Origin: Geofilum rubicundum JCM 15548
GTDB taxonomy: Bacteria; Bacteroidota; Bacteroidia; Bacteroidales; Marinilabiliaceae
Assembly (NCBI RefSeq): GCF_000974365.1
Contig: NZ_BAZW01000035.1
Location: 1 to 43,862 of the forward strand
Length of the DNA stretch: 43,862 bases
Direction: 5' to 3'
Shown piece after piece: positions 17,980 through 28,165 of the stretch. The notes under the pieces are model-generated. The model made no database searches. It saw nothing but the letters and a program-made list of their open reading frames with translations, and had not been told where the DNA came from. A program made the translations under genes and the position numbers. Position 1 is the stretch's first letter. Each line of letters opens with the position of its first letter.

Positions 17980-19464
17980 TCAATCCACATTATCATGCAA
18001 ATACCTATTATTCGGACCAATCTTCGGCTTTCCCTTAGCATCTTCTGAAATAGAGAAACGCGAAACCTTGGTTTCCGTTTTCACAGCCGTTTCGGTTCCC
18101 ATTTTTACATTTCGTCGCTTATAAGCAGGCACATTTTCCATCTCCTCAATGCGACGTTCATCCAGAAGGTCGTCCGGATCTACCTGTATACGGGAGCCAT
18201 CCGGTTTCCGTATAAACAACTGAGGCTCGGCATCCGCATCCAGATCAAATATAGAGTCCTTCTGCTCCTTTTCTTCAACCTTGTCGGGACCATACAACAA
18301 CTCTATTTTGCGTTGTTTTTCCTCGTCCACCTCACTAAAAGTCACCACCCGTGGTGGCAAGTCATTCATATCAAACTCCTCTTCAAAAGACTCACCTACC
18401 TCTTCATCCGCCGTCTGCAGGTTGCCATCCTCATCCATTTCCAGGCGGGTCACCTTCTTCTCTGACGATTTGGGTGCAGGCTCCACCATATTGCTATAGG
18501 CAAAGCCGGTGGCAATAATTGTTACCACCACCTCATTCTGCAAGGTATCATCCGTGCCGGTACCCCAAATAATGGAAGCCGAATGACCGACAACATCCTG
18601 CACGTAATCGGTAATTTGCCCCACCTCATCCATGGTGATCTCATCCGCACCCGAAGTGATGTTTAAAAGGATGTTTCCGGCACCTGAAATATTATTATTA
18701 TTCAGCAAAGGTGATTCCAATGCGGCCTGAATGGCATCAATGGAGCGAAATTCACCCACACCCAGACCGGAACCCATAATCGAAACACCACTGTCCTTCA
18801 TCACCGTTTCAACATCCGCAAAATCAACATTGATATATCCATGCACCGTAATAATCTCTGCGATTCCTTTGGCAGCCGTGGCCAAAACGTTATCAGCCTT
18901 AGAAAAGGCATTGCTTAACTTAAGGTCACCGTACATATCACGTAGCTTTTCATTGTTGATAATCAACAATGAGTCCACATTCTTTTCCATCTCAGAAATA
19001 CCATCAATGGCCTGATTGATGCGCACCTTTCCTTCAAACTTAAAAGGTATGGTAACAATGCCCACTGTAAGAATACCCATATCCTTGGCAGTTTTGGCAA
19101 TAATGGGCGCAGCTCCGGTACCGGTGCCCCCTCCCATACCGGCTGTAATAAACACCATTCTGGTATTGTCTTGCAGCACCTTGGTCATTTCACCAATACT
19201 CTCGATGGCCGACTGCCGGCCTTTATCCGGTTTGTTACCGGCACCCCGGCCTTCGGTGAGCGATTCGCCCAACTGGACTTTGGTGGGTACCGGGCTATTG
19301 GTCAAGGCCTGTGCATCTGTGTTACATACCACAAAACTCACATCTCTTATGCCAAGGCCGTACATATAATTAACCGCATTGCTTCCGCCTCCTCCAACAC
19401 CAATCACTTTAATGATGGAAGAGTGGTGGCTCGGTATTTCAAAATTCATTAGATCATCAGTCAT
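17980..19464 (-). CDS. ftsZ: Cell division GTPase FtsZ
   Basis: FtsZ forms the cytoplasmic Z ring that directs septum synthesis. The 494-aa protein has the nucleotide-binding start VIGVGGGGSNAVNYMY, the tubulin signature GGGTGTGAAPIIA, and the T7 synergy loop NVDFADVETVMKDSG, which completes the GTPase site of the next subunit. After about residue 320 comes an acidic linker of roughly 110 aa. It is followed by the conserved tail VPAYKRRNVKM, where FtsA and other partners bind. About 40 residues lie beyond this peptide (ISEDAKGKPKIGPNNRYLHDNVD at the end), longer than in E. coli but usual for the phylum. It is 75 bp downstream of ftsA. The stop is followed without any gap by the octamer repeats. 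Confidence 0.97.
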   Translation of the reverse strand: MTDDLMNFEIPSHHSSIIKVIGVGGGGSNAVNYMYGLGIRDVSFVVCNTDAQALTNSPVPTKVQLGESLTEGRGAGNKPDKGRQSAIESIGEMTKVLQDNTRMVFITAGMGGGTGTGAAPIIAKTAKDMGILTVGIVTIPFKFEGKVRINQAIDGISEMEKNVDSLLIINNEKLRDMYGDLKLSNAFSKADNVLATAAKGIAEIITVHGYINVDFADVETVMKDSGVSIMGSGLGVGEFRSIDAIQAALESPLLNNNNISGAGNILLNITSGADEITMDEVGQITDYVQDVVGHSASIIWGTGTDDTLQNEVVVTIIATGFAYSNMVEPAPKSSEKKVTRLEMDEDGNLQTADEEVGESFEEEFDMNDLPPRVVTFSEVDEEKQRKIELLYGPDKVEEKEQKDSIFDLDADAEPQLFIRKPDGSRIQVDPDDLLDERRIEEMENVPAYKRRNVKMGTETAVKTETKVSRFSISEDAKGKPKIGPNNRYLHDNVD

Positions 19465-19539
19465 ACAACTGTCTCCTCAACATCGTTAATCAAATACAAT
19501 TTCCCTCAGGGAGCGTTCAGAATACCCTTTCAGACACTA

Positions 19540-20901
19540 CTACATCTCCACATCCTTGTCGTCAAAAATGCCTGCAATTCTGTTCTTAAGACTGCCGAAA
19601 AGATCACCTGTAATATGACTGGCTTCTTTCGCCATCCGTGACCTTCCCGTCTTTTGTTTGGAAACCACTTTTCTTGAGGCTGCTTCAGCTCGAACGGGCT
19701 GCTCTTCTTCCGGACTTTCAAACAGTTTTTGCTCCACCACCCTTTGGGTCGCATACATAGAGGAACTGACCAAAAGTCCTACAGAAGTAGAATAAAGCGG
19801 CATTTCCCCCTCATTCACCAGGTCCTCATTCATATAACGGTCGGGTTGGCCCATTCGTACATCCAGTCCCGTTTTTAATCGGATCAAATGGGCAATATTT
19901 TTCAGCAAAGCTCCGCCACCGGTAATAACAATGCCTGCGCCCAATTTATCGTAGTAGCCGGAAGTATCAATATGGTGGGCCACATATTCAATGATTTCCT
20001 CCATTCGCGCCTGAATAATGCTGGACAGATTCTTAAACGAAATCTCTTTCGACTCCCATCCGGGCATTCCCGGTATGGCCACCACCATGTCCTCACGGGC
20101 CATGCTGCCCATGGCCGATCCAAATTGCACCTTCAGGGTTTCTGCCTGCTTAAACAAAACAGAGCAACCCTCCTTGATGTCATTGGTCACCACATTGCCG
20201 CCAAAAGGAATTACCGCTGTGTGACGAATAATGCCATCATAAAACAGCGCAAAATCGGTCGTTCCGCCACCAATATCAATCATCACCACCCCTGCTTCCA
20301 TCTCTTCTTCGGTCAACACAGCATGTGCCGAAGCGAGTGGTTCCAGAACCACGCCATTCAACTGTAAACCGGCACGGTGCACACATTTTTCAATGTTCTT
20401 TACCGAAGCCATGCGACCAATAACCACGTGAAAGTTTCCTTCTAAGCGCTGTCCCGACATGCCCACGGGATTCTTTTCACCCTGCTCATTATCCACACTA
20501 TAATCCTGTGGAATAACATGGATGATTTTCTCACCGGGATCCAAAGAAATCCGATGACTGTCCCGCAACAATTGCTCCAGATCAAAAGTCGATATTTCAT
20601 CATTCGGATCAATGAAGCGATAACAGCGGTTGGTTAGACTTTTCATGGAGTAGCCGGCCATGCCGACAAAAACCTCAGCAATACGAATATCAAAACGTGC
20701 CTCCAATGCCGAAACAGCCTGTTTAATAGCCGAAACCGTCTCGTCAATATTCAGGACGACCCCCCGTTTCACACCGGTCGACTGGGCTTTTTCCACACCC
20801 AGCACCTGTATATGTCCGTCGGGATACTTCCTGCCTGCTACGGCTACCACTTTAGTCGTTCCAATATCTATGGCGGCAATTAATTTTGATTCCTGATTCA
20901 T
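19540..20901 (-). CDS. ftsA: Cell division protein FtsA
   Basis: FtsA is the actin-like protein that ties FtsZ to the inner membrane. The 453-aa product has the ATPase phosphate-1 motif AAIDIGTTKVVAVAG near the start, the SHS2/1C subdomain region (FVGMAGYSMKSLTNR onward), phosphate-2 VVMIDIGGGTTDFALF, and the adenosine motif GIVITGGGALLKNI. The C-terminus LFGSLKNRIAGIFDDKD can form the amphipathic membrane-targeting helix. An extra basic stretch of about 40 residues (EAASRKVVSKQKTGRSRMAKEA) precedes the helix. It lies 44 bp after ftsQ and 75 bp before ftsZ, the classic order. Confidence 0.96.
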   Translation of the reverse strand: MNQESKLIAAIDIGTTKVVAVAGRKYPDGHIQVLGVEKAQSTGVKRGVVLNIDETVSAIKQAVSALEARFDIRIAEVFVGMAGYSMKSLTNRCYRFIDPNDEISTFDLEQLLRDSHRISLDPGEKIIHVIPQDYSVDNEQGEKNPVGMSGQRLEGNFHVVIGRMASVKNIEKCVHRAGLQLNGVVLEPLASAHAVLTEEEMEAGVVMIDIGGGTTDFALFYDGIIRHTAVIPFGGNVVTNDIKEGCSVLFKQAETLKVQFGSAMGSMAREDMVVAIPGMPGWESKEISFKNLSSIIQARMEEIIEYVAHHIDTSGYYDKLGAGIVITGGGALLKNIAHLIRLKTGLDVRMGQPDRYMNEDLVNEGEMPLYSTSVGLLVSSSMYATQRVVEQKLFESPEEEQPVRAEAASRKVVSKQKTGRSRMAKEASHITGDLFGSLKNRIAGIFDDKDVEM

Positions 20902-20945
20902 TCTCTTTTGGGTTTTATTCTGATTCTGCGCTTACATGCTTATTA

Positions 20946-21676
20946 TCAAAGTGAGCGGTTACGGGAACAGATGATCTGATTCTCATACTTCAGATTAATC
21001 ACCTGATATTCATTCCATTCCTTGGGATCCAAACCGCTCGTATATAACTCTTTTAAATTTCTCAATTTTTTTTCCACATTTTCGGGTTGACCTAACAATA
21101 TGAGGTGATCGCCCACCCGCGGAACCAGAATATACTCATTATTCCTGCGAATATAAATCTGTTCCATCTGGGCCGTCCAAAACGGATCTCCGGTAATCAT
21201 CCCGGCCACCTTAACCAAGGTGCTCCTGTCTTTTGGAACTGTGCCGTTGACCACCAGTACATGGGCCGAAAAATGCGAAGAAACGGGCACCTGACGCCCT
21301 GTCTCATCCAGATAAAACGTCCCTTCCGCCGCAAAAACCCTTACAATGGTTCATGTTGAGCCACCTTCACATTTAGCACACCTGAACCCGAGTTATAAAC
21401 CTGTGTGGAACGAATGGCACTGTGTTCATTCACAAAAGCCTCCATCTCATCAAAGTTTATTTGCGCCACAGGCCCCCCTAACAAATCCGGGTAGGCATCG
21501 AGAATGGACTTCCGAACATCTTCGGCACTGACAAAACGGGCCTGTGCACTATCACTCACAATCACATTCACATCCGAACAGACAACCGATTGGTGGCTGA
21601 CTGAAACAAAGGCCAGCATGACCGGGAAATAGCCCAGCAGCAGCACCCATTTCAATATACCCACCAACTTATCCAT
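20946..21676 (-). CDS. ftsQ: Cell division protein FtsQ (one frameshift in the sequence)
   Basis: FtsQ links cytoplasmic and periplasmic division proteins. A short N-terminus and one membrane helix (ILKWVLLLGYFPVMLAFVSV) are followed by the beta domain (IVSDSAQARFVSAEDVRKSILDAYPDLLG, then NEHSAIRSTQVYNSGSGVLNVKVAQHEP). There is no classical POTRA start as in proteobacteria, which is usual for Bacteroidota. The frame breaks at about 21347: with one extra T in the plus strand the protein reads QHEPIVRVFAAEGTFYLDETGRQVPVSSHF and continues to the end. The repaired length is about 243 aa. Position between murC and ftsA confirms the identity. Confidence 0.88.
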
Positions 21677-21707
21677 ATCTCTCTATTAAAAAGTTCATTA
21701 ACCCGCA

Positions 21708-21740
21708 TAAATATAATCCTTTTCACCTCAACCCCCTAAA
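21708..21740 (-). promoter_or_regulatory. Possible internal promoter before ftsQ
   Basis: On the minus strand TATATTTA (21708-21715) differs from TAnnTTTG at one base. It has TTTA 21 nt upstream (21737-21740). The 113-bp gap between murC and ftsQ is the widest within the cluster upstream of ftsZ, which makes an internal promoter plausible. Confidence 0.3.
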
Positions 21741-21760
21741 CATACATCCCTTTATTTATC

Positions 21761-21781
21761 AACAACTTCCCAGTTGTTTTT
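21761..21781 (+). terminator. Hairpin after murC with a T run on the antisense side
   Basis: AACAACT and AGTTGTT form a 7-bp stem around TCCC. On the plus strand TTT follows, so in principle it would stop antisense transcription and not the dcw mRNA. On the minus strand no U tract follows. Confidence 0.3.
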
Positions 21782-21789
21782 AACAGGTC

Positions 21790-23186
21790 TTATTTGTTGA
21801 CAAAAGTTCCCAGATGCTTTGTGAGTGTGGGCACCAGACGATCAATATCACCAGCCCCCATGGTGATGACGACTTGTGGCACAACCAATGATTCCAATTG
21901 CTGGATCAAATTTTCTTTGGTGGCATAGCTACCGGAATATCTTTTATCTGTTCACCAATCATTTGCGCATCCACCCCTGGAATCGGAAATTCGCGGGCCG
22001 GATAAATATCCAGCAATATAAGGGCATCCAGACGGGACAAAGAAGCCGCAAAAGCTTCGGCAAAATCTCTGGTCCGACTATACAAATGGGGCTGAAAAAT
22101 ACCCGTCACCTTATGGTTGGGGTACATCGCGCGAACACTTTCCAGCGTGGCATGTATCTCTTCCGGATGGTGGGCATAGTCGTCGATATACACCATTTCA
22201 GGGGAATGAACATGTATATCAAACCTGCGGGCAATCCCCTCAAAGGAAGGCAGGGCTGCACGTATTTCTTCGACCGTTACCCCATTCAGCAAAGCCAGCG
22301 CCATAGCACCCACCGCATTTTCTATATTTAACAGCCCGGGTACCCCCAAAGTCAGATTTTCAATAAGTCCCTGAGGCGTCACCAAATCAAAGCCATACAA
22401 ATCATTCGCCAATTTTATGCCTGAGGCATAAAAATCCGACGCCGGCGATTGCAGCGAATAGGTAAAAACCTTCACCCCTTGCTGTCCACCTTCCCGAATC
22501 GCCACCCCTTCTTTCAACAATAAAAAGCCGTCACCCGACACCCTTTGTGCAAAATCTGAAAAAGCAGCTTCCACCTTCTCCTTGTCGCCATAAACATCCA
22601 GATGATCGGCATCGGTGGATGAAATTAGCGCCGATTGCGGATTCAACCATAAAAACGAACGATCAAACTCATCGGCTTCCAACACCACAAAAGGAGAGGC
22701 TTCATCCCACCAGAAATTGGTGCCATAATTTTTGGATATACCTCCCAGAAAAGCGGTACATCCAATACGGCTCCGCTTAAAAAGATGGGCGACCATTGTA
22801 GAAATGGTTGTTTTACCATGCGTGCCGGCGATGCAAATACTTTGGCTGCCGGAAGAAATCAAACCCAAAACCTGTGCCCGCTTTAACACTTCAAAGTGTC
22901 TTTCACGAAACCAGGTCAACTGTCGCTGAGAAGCCTCTACCGCCGGCGTATATATCACCAAAGTATCCTCTTTGCTGCGGTAAACAGGGGCAATCAGCTC
23001 CGGATCACCATCAAAGAAAACTTCAATACCTTCCTTCTTCAGCGCATCGGTCACCAAAGACGGCGTCCGATCGTATCCGGCCACCGGCATACCTCTGTGA
23101 TGAAAATAGCGTGCCAAAGCACTCATGCCAATGCCCCCTATTCCAATCAGCCAAACCTGCTTTATTTTTTCCGGATTGTTCATCAT
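21790..23186 (-). CDS. murC: UDP-N-acetylmuramate--L-alanine ligase (one frameshift near the 3' end)
   Basis: MurC adds L-alanine to UDP-MurNAc, the first peptide step of peptidoglycan synthesis. It has the N-terminal Rossmann signature WLIGIGGIGMSALARYF, the ATP loop CIAGTHGKTTISTMVAHL, the central-domain VVLEADEFDRSFL and DADHLDVYGD, and the C-terminal VYIDDYAHHPEEI and IFQPHLYSRTRDF. Uncorrected, the frame stops at 21906 after ...IPVAMPPKKI. One added base in the CC/GG at 21932-21935 continues as IPGSYATKENLIQQLESLVVPQVVITMGAGDIDRLVP and stops at 21790. VITMGAGDI is the family's normal end, which makes the repair secure. The length becomes about 465 aa. The start has an AG-rich ribosome site (GGGGAAAG). 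Confidence 0.94.
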
Positions 23187-23201
23187 CTTTCCCCTCCCAT
23201 T

Positions 23202-24299
23202 TTAAAAACCGCCTAATTCCAGCACCCTCTGCGCAATGTCTTTATCGGCATTTGGTCGTGCAAAATGCCGGATATTCTCAGACAGCCTCCGGCACCGTTC
23301 ATCATCGGCCAACAGCTCCAGTGCCATGGCAAGCAAAACATCCGGCGCTTCCACATCCCTGACCAGAACAGCGGCCTCTTTACTGACCAGCGCCATGGCA
23401 TTCTTGGTCTGGTGGTCTTCCGACACATTGGGCGAAGGCACCAGTACGGATGCCTTGCCCAGCAAAGCCAACTCACTGATGGTTCCGGCACCGGCACGCG
23501 ACACCACCATATCCGCCAGGCCATAGGCCCAATCCATTCTTTGTATAAATGGCAAAGCCCGCACATTTTCCAAAGCCAAAGACTCAAGAGCCCCACCAAT
23601 TTTCTCATAATAATTTTTCCCTGTCTGCCACAGTATCTGAACCGGTTCATTTTTCATGCGCGCAATACCATTCAGGATGCCCTTGTTCACGCTTCCGGCA
23701 CCCAGACTGCCGCCCACCACTAATATGGTTTTCATATCAGCCTTCAGACCAAAAGCCGCATGGGCCTCGGAAAGTCCAATGGGGTTCAAAAGGTGACTGC
23801 GAATCGGATTCCCCGTAAAAAATATTTTTTCGGACGGAAAAAACCGTTCCATGTCGGGATAAGCCACACAAATGGCCGCCGCCTTTTTGGCCAGAAGGCG
23901 ATTGGTCACCCCCGGAAAGCTATTCTGCTCCTGAAGCAAGGTCGGAATACCCCGGGAAGCCGCAGCTCTTAATACCGGACCACTGGCATAACCGCCCACG
24001 CCAATGACCACATGCGGCTGAAAGGTCCTGATGACTTTCCGCGCCTTTAACATACTGGCCGCCAGCTTAAAAAAGAAGGTGACATTTTTCCAGGTCAGCC
24101 GTCGCTGAAAACCAGCCACGGGCAGCCCCACAATGGGGTAACCGGCAGCGGGCACTTTCTCCATTTCCATACGTCCCAGAGCTCCCACAAATAGTATTTC
24201 ACAATGGGGCAATGCCCCCCTAAGGGCATCCGCAATAGAAATGGCCGGGAAGATATGACCTCCCGTACCTCCGCCGCTGATGATAAATTTTGGTGTCAT
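23202..24299 (-). CDS. murG: UDP-GlcNAc:lipid I N-acetylglucosaminyltransferase MurG
   Basis: MurG converts lipid I to lipid II at the inner face of the membrane. I start at 24299 because the family begins there (MTPKFIISGGGTGGHIFPA); the 32 extra codons upstream overlap ftsW and look unlike coding sequence. The GGGTGGH loop near residue 10, IGVGGYASGPVLRAA, LLQEQNSFPGVTNRLLAKKA, and the donor-site RAGAGTISELALLGKASVLVPSP with SEDHQTKNA are all present. The length is 365 aa. It sits between ftsW and murC, 15 bp before the murC start. Confidence 0.96.
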   Translation of the reverse strand: MTPKFIISGGGTGGHIFPAISIADALRGALPHCEILFVGALGRMEMEKVPAAGYPIVGLPVAGFQRRLTWKNVTFFFKLAASMLKARKVIRTFQPHVVIGVGGYASGPVLRAAASRGIPTLLQEQNSFPGVTNRLLAKKAAAICVAYPDMERFFPSEKIFFTGNPIRSHLLNPIGLSEAHAAFGLKADMKTILVVGGSLGAGSVNKGILNGIARMKNEPVQILWQTGKNYYEKIGGALESLALENVRALPFIQRMDWAYGLADMVVSRAGAGTISELALLGKASVLVPSPNVSEDHQTKNAMALVSKEAAVLVRDVEAPDVLLAMALELLADDERCRRLSENIRHFARPNADKDIAQRVLELGGF

Positions 24300-24375
24300 C
24301 CCAAATCTTTTTAATTCTTTATATAATGATGCATCCCTCTCTGAGACCATTTTATGGGCAGCATCCCTTTCCCTT

Positions 24376-25563
24376 CTAATTTGGCACATCCGCAACGGCC
24401 ACTGCTTCTTTCTCCTTCTCCAGCTTTCGTTGCTCTATGTTGTGCCGACTAACGCCCAGTATCATGCCAAAAGCCATGCAGGTAAATAAAACCGAGGTGG
24501 TTCCCAGACTGACCAGAGGCAAGGGCTGACCCGTTACCGGAAAGATACCAACGGCCACCCCCATATTCACAAATGCCTGGGAAGTCAGCATCAAACCCAA
24601 ACCCAAAGCCAGAAAGGCCGGGAAAGTCCGGTTGCTGGCCCTCACAATCACCCCGATACGCCCCAGCAAAAACACATAGGCCATCAGCACCAGAAAGGGA
24701 CCCAGGAAACCATACTCTTCCGCAATAATCGCAAAAATAAAATCACTGTAGGGGTGGGGGATAAAATTCCGTTGCACACTGTTGCCGGGACCTTTACCAA
24801 TGAGTCCACCCGAGGCTATGGCAATCTTGCTTTGGTCCGACTGATACGTTAAGGACTTGTCCGCCTTTTCCGGGTCCATGAACTGTTCCACACGCGAAGC
24901 CCAGGTTTGCGCCCGAGGCAAAAATGTTACTTTCGGTGCCAGAAAAAGCAGTAACACAATGAGGCCAATCGCCACCAACCCGGTTCCGGCCAGATATTTC
25001 ATCGGTACTCTGCCCACAAACATCATGGCCACACTAACCGCCACAACCAGCAGAGCAGTGGAAAAGTTTTCCCTAAAAATGAGTCCCGCCACCACCATAA
25101 CATAAATCATGATGGGCTTAAAAGCTTCCCGGGCCGATTCTTCTTCCTTCTGATATTGCGCCAGTATTTTGGCCACATACACAATGAGGGCCAGTTTGGC
25201 CATTTCAGAAGGTTGAAAAGTGATACCAATGCCCGGAATGGTCAACCACCGGGAGGCCATGTTTAAATTCACCCCGGAGACCAGCGTGATGGCCAGTAGG
25301 GCAATAGCTACATACAGGGCAATCAGACTAAAGCGGGCTATCCACTTATAGGAAATATGGTGGACCAGGATAATGATGGCAAAGCCAAAACTAAGCGAGA
25401 AAAACTGCTTAAACATATAATAGGAGGTATTGCCCCCCTGGTGCTTGTATGCCAAAAATCCCGTAGCACTGTAAACCGATAACAATGAGGCGATGGAGAG
25501 AAAAATTATAATTCCCCAGATCACCTTATCGCCTTTGACATATTTCCGTATCCAATCTCCCAT
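24376..25563 (-). CDS. ftsW: Septal peptidoglycan glycosyltransferase FtsW (SEDS family)
   Basis: FtsW polymerises lipid II at the division site together with the class B PBP encoded at 29658-31769. The 395-aa protein is a polytopic SEDS membrane protein with about ten helices. Recognisable parts are LLSVYSATGFLAY in the first helix region, GITFQPSEMAKLALIVYVAKIL, and the extracellular loop SVQRNFIPHPYSDFIFAIIAEEYGFLG, which carries the conserved catalytic region. Near the end are GQPLPLVSLGTTS and a charged tail (EQRKLEKEKEA). I start at the ATG at 25563; the TTG two codons upstream is less likely. Only 2 bp separate it from the murD stop. Confidence 0.95.
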   Translation of the reverse strand: MGDWIRKYVKGDKVIWGIIIFLSIASLLSVYSATGFLAYKHQGGNTSYYMFKQFFSLSFGFAIIILVHHISYKWIARFSLIALYVAIALLAITLVSGVNLNMASRWLTIPGIGITFQPSEMAKLALIVYVAKILAQYQKEEESAREAFKPIMIYVMVVAGLIFRENFSTALLVVAVSVAMMFVGRVPMKYLAGTGLVAIGLIVLLLFLAPKVTFLPRAQTWASRVEQFMDPEKADKSLTYQSDQSKIAIASGGLIGKGPGNSVQRNFIPHPYSDFIFAIIAEEYGFLGPFLVLMAYVFLLGRIGVIVRASNRTFPAFLALGLGLMLTSQAFVNMGVAVGIFPVTGQPLPLVSLGTTSVLFTCMAFGMILGVSRHNIEQRKLEKEKEAVAVADVPN

Positions 25564-25565
25564 AA

Positions 25566-26900
25566 TCAATCTGTTACCGAAACCATCTGCCGAAACAGAT
25601 CACCCCGGTGTTCGTAATTCTTAAACAGGTCAAAACTGGCACAAGCCGGCGACAGCAAAACCACATCTCCCGGTGAAGCCAGTCGCCGGGCTGCGCCCAG
25701 CGCAGCCTCCATACTTGCCGTGCTTTCCACCTCCGGCACCAGTCCGCTAAAGGCCTTAATTAATTTTTCATTATCCACCCCCATGCAAATCAGTGCCTTC
25801 ACTTTTTCAGTGACCAATGGATGCAGCGCCTCATATTCATTGCCCTTGTCGGTCCCCCCTGCAATCCAGATAACCGGTCGCGTCATGCTTTCCAGAGCAT
25901 ACCAGGTTGAATCAACATTCGTCGCCTTGGAATCATTTATGTAGAGCACCCCGTCCACCTCGCCGCAATGCTCCAAACGATGCGCCACCCCCTTGAAGGA
26001 GCTCAGACCATCCACAATGGCCTCCACGGGGGCCCCGGCCGTCAGAGCCGCCAGCGCAACCGCCATGGCATTGTATAAATTATGCTGGCCCTGCAATGCC
26101 AGGTCCTCCACCGGCATCCTTAAGGTGTTTGCCCCTGAAGTCGCCACCAACTGTCCCCCTTCCACATAAGCCGCTGCCACCCTGTTCTTCGAAAAAGACA
26201 GGGAGCGTGCAGGCGTGATATTGGGTTTCAAAAATTCATTCAGAACAGGATCTTCCTGCCACCAGATAAAAGCACCTTTGGCATCCTGATTTTGCAAAAT
26301 GCGCAGCTTCGCCTGCACATAATTCTCAAATTGATAATGGTACCTGTCCAAATGGTCAGGGGTGATATTGGTAATAATGGCCGTATCCACCTTAAATTGA
26401 TACATCCGGTCGAGCTGAAAACTGCTCAGTTCCATGACAAAAATGGCCGGATCACGCCGGGCCAGCTCGCGGCAGGGACTCACACCCACGTTGCCCGACA
26501 AGACGGCATCCATTCCGGCCCCCATTAACACATGGTGTAACCACAAGGTCGTGGTTGTTTTGCCATTGCTGCCGGTAATGCCAATAATATGGGCCCGGGT
26601 ATAACGTCCGGCCAGTTCAATGTCCGAAATAACAGGTATACCGGCCGCCTCAAGGGCTTGAATCAATGGCGCAGTATCGGGAATGCCCGGACTTTTAACG
26701 ACTTCTCCGGCCTGCAACACACGGCTTTGGGTATGTCCACCCTCCTCAAAAGGAATTTGACCGCTGGCCAGCTCCTCTTTAAAACGCGGGGCAATCGGGC
26801 CATTGTCCGACACAAAAACCGGAATTCCCTTGGCCCGAGCCAAAAGCGCTGCCCCCACCCCACTTTCACCGGCACCTAATATCACCAACTCCTTTTGCAT
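25566..26900 (-). CDS. murD: UDP-N-acetylmuramoyl-L-alanine--D-glutamate ligase
   Basis: MurD adds D-glutamate to the peptidoglycan precursor. The 444-aa protein starts with ELVILGAGESGVGAALLA, and has the ATP loop IIGITGSNGKTTTTLWLHHVL, FVMELSSFQLD, NITPDHLDRY, AHRLEHCGEVDGVLYINDSKATN and VLLSPACASFDLFKNYEHRGDLF. These cover all three Mur ligase domains in order. The frame is intact. It starts 5 bp after the mraY stop, consistent with one polycistronic mRNA. Confidence 0.96.
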   Translation of the reverse strand: MQKELVILGAGESGVGAALLARAKGIPVFVSDNGPIAPRFKEELASGQIPFEEGGHTQSRVLQAGEVVKSPGIPDTAPLIQALEAAGIPVISDIELAGRYTRAHIIGITGSNGKTTTTLWLHHVLMGAGMDAVLSGNVGVSPCRELARRDPAIFVMELSSFQLDRMYQFKVDTAIITNITPDHLDRYHYQFENYVQAKLRILQNQDAKGAFIWWQEDPVLNEFLKPNITPARSLSFSKNRVAAAYVEGGQLVATSGANTLRMPVEDLALQGQHNLYNAMAVALAALTAGAPVEAIVDGLSSFKGVAHRLEHCGEVDGVLYINDSKATNVDSTWYALESMTRPVIWIAGGTDKGNEYEALHPLVTEKVKALICMGVDNEKLIKAFSGLVPEVESTASMEAALGAARRLASPGDVVLLSPACASFDLFKNYEHRGDLFRQMVSVTD

Positions 26901-26905
26901 ATCGC

Positions 26906-28138
26906 TTAACGAATTTTCAAAGTAACAATGGTTAACACGGCCAGAATAATGCTCACAATCCAGAAGCGCGTCACAATTTTTGATTCGGTGTAGCCCTTCA
27001 TCTGATAGTGGTGGTGCAAGGGCGCCATTTTGAACACCCGCCTGCCCTCACCATACCTTCGTTTGGTGTATTTGAACCAGCCCACCTGAATCATCACCGA
27101 GACATTCTCTACCAAAAAGACGCCACAAAGAATGGGAATCAACAACTCAATACGCACCAAAATGGCAAATACCGCAATGATGCCGCCCAGGGTCAAACTA
27201 CCCGTATCCCCCATAAACACCTGGGCCGGGAAAGAATTGTACCACAAGAACCCGATGCCAGCCCCGATAAAGGCACTCATAAACACCACCAGCTCCTGAG
27301 AGTGCGGGATAAACATGATGTTTAGATAGTCGGCGTATATGGCGTGGCCCGACAAGTACGCAAATATTCCCAGGGTCACCCCAATGATGGAGGAAACCCC
27401 CGTGGCCAAGCCATCCAGCCCATCGGTCATGTTGGCCCCGTTCGACACCGCCGTAATAATAAATATCACCACCAGCGCAAAGACCAGCCAGCCCCATGAG
27501 GCGGCCTTATCTCCTAAAAATCCCACCAGTGAGGTATAATCAATCCGGTTATTCTTAAAAAAAGGCACATTGGTCACCGGAGCTTTAATCGTTTCCACAG
27601 CCATGGCCTGCGTAACAGCACCATCCGCCGCCTCCACATACTGGTCGGGCACAGGCGTTTTTATCCGCGCCACCACATCGTCATTAAAATAGAGCGTTAA
27701 AGCAACAATAATGCCGAGGCCCACCTGACCAATAATTTTAAAGCGTCCGGCCAGTCCCTCCTTATTCTTTTTAAACACCTTGATATAATCATCCAGGAAT
27801 CCGATAATCCCCAGCCAGACCGTCGTCACAAGCATCAGAATAACATACACGTTATTGAGTCGCCCAAACAACAACACCGGAACCAGAATGGAAACAATGA
27901 TGATCAGTCCCCCCATGGTGGGCGTTCCCTTTTTCTGGTATTGGCCTTCCAGACCCAAATCGCGCACTACTTCGCCAATCTGCTGTTTCTGAAGCATCTT
28001 GATGACCCGTTTTCCGATAAAAGTGGCCATCAGCAATGAAAAAATCACTGCCATGCCCGAACGAAAAGTAATGTACTGAAACATCCCTACGCCGGGAAAA
28101 TTAATGGATTGAAGATACTCGTAGAGATAAAATAACAT
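26906..28138 (-). CDS. mraY: Phospho-MurNAc-pentapeptide translocase MraY
   Basis: MraY makes lipid I by joining the pentapeptide precursor to undecaprenyl phosphate. The 410-aa product is a ten-helix membrane enzyme. Diagnostic segments are [34 protein letters not shown] with the metal/phosphate DD pair, [30 protein letters not shown] and the cytoplasmic histidine loop [24 protein letters not shown]. It has an insertion of about 45 residues (about 155-200, [23 protein letters not shown]...) compared with E. coli MraY, which makes it longer than the usual 360 aa; I believe this loop is common in the phylum. Confidence 0.96.
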   Translation of the reverse strand: MLFYLYEYLQSINFPGVGMFQYITFRSGMAVIFSLLMATFIGKRVIKMLQKQQIGEVVRDLGLEGQYQKKGTPTMGGLIIIVSILVPVLLFGRLNNVYVILMLVTTVWLGIIGFLDDYIKVFKKNKEGLAGRFKIIGQVGLGIIVALTLYFNDDVVARIKTPVPDQYVEAADGAVTQAMAVETIKAPVTNVPFFKNNRIDYTSLVGFLGDKAASWGWLVFALVVIFIITAVSNGANMTDGLDGLATGVSSIIGVTLGIFAYLSGHAIYADYLNIMFIPHSQELVVFMSAFIGAGIGFLWYNSFPAQVFMGDTGSLTLGGIIAVFAILVRIELLIPILCGVFLVENVSVMIQVGWFKYTKRRYGEGRRVFKMAPLHHHYQMKGYTESKIVTRFWIVSIILAVLTIVTLKIR

Positions 28139-28165
28139 GTCCCTGGTTTTAGTAAATATTTAGGC

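Noticed and set aside
17786-18124. ORF of 112 aa rich in Pro and Ser opposite the ftsZ end
   Set aside because: It is the translation of the octamer repeat tract plus antisense ftsZ; composition is repetitive and there is no start signal.
22808-23362. 184-aa ORF on the plus strand
   Set aside because: It is antisense to murC and murG, with the cysteine- and proline-rich look of a shadow frame.
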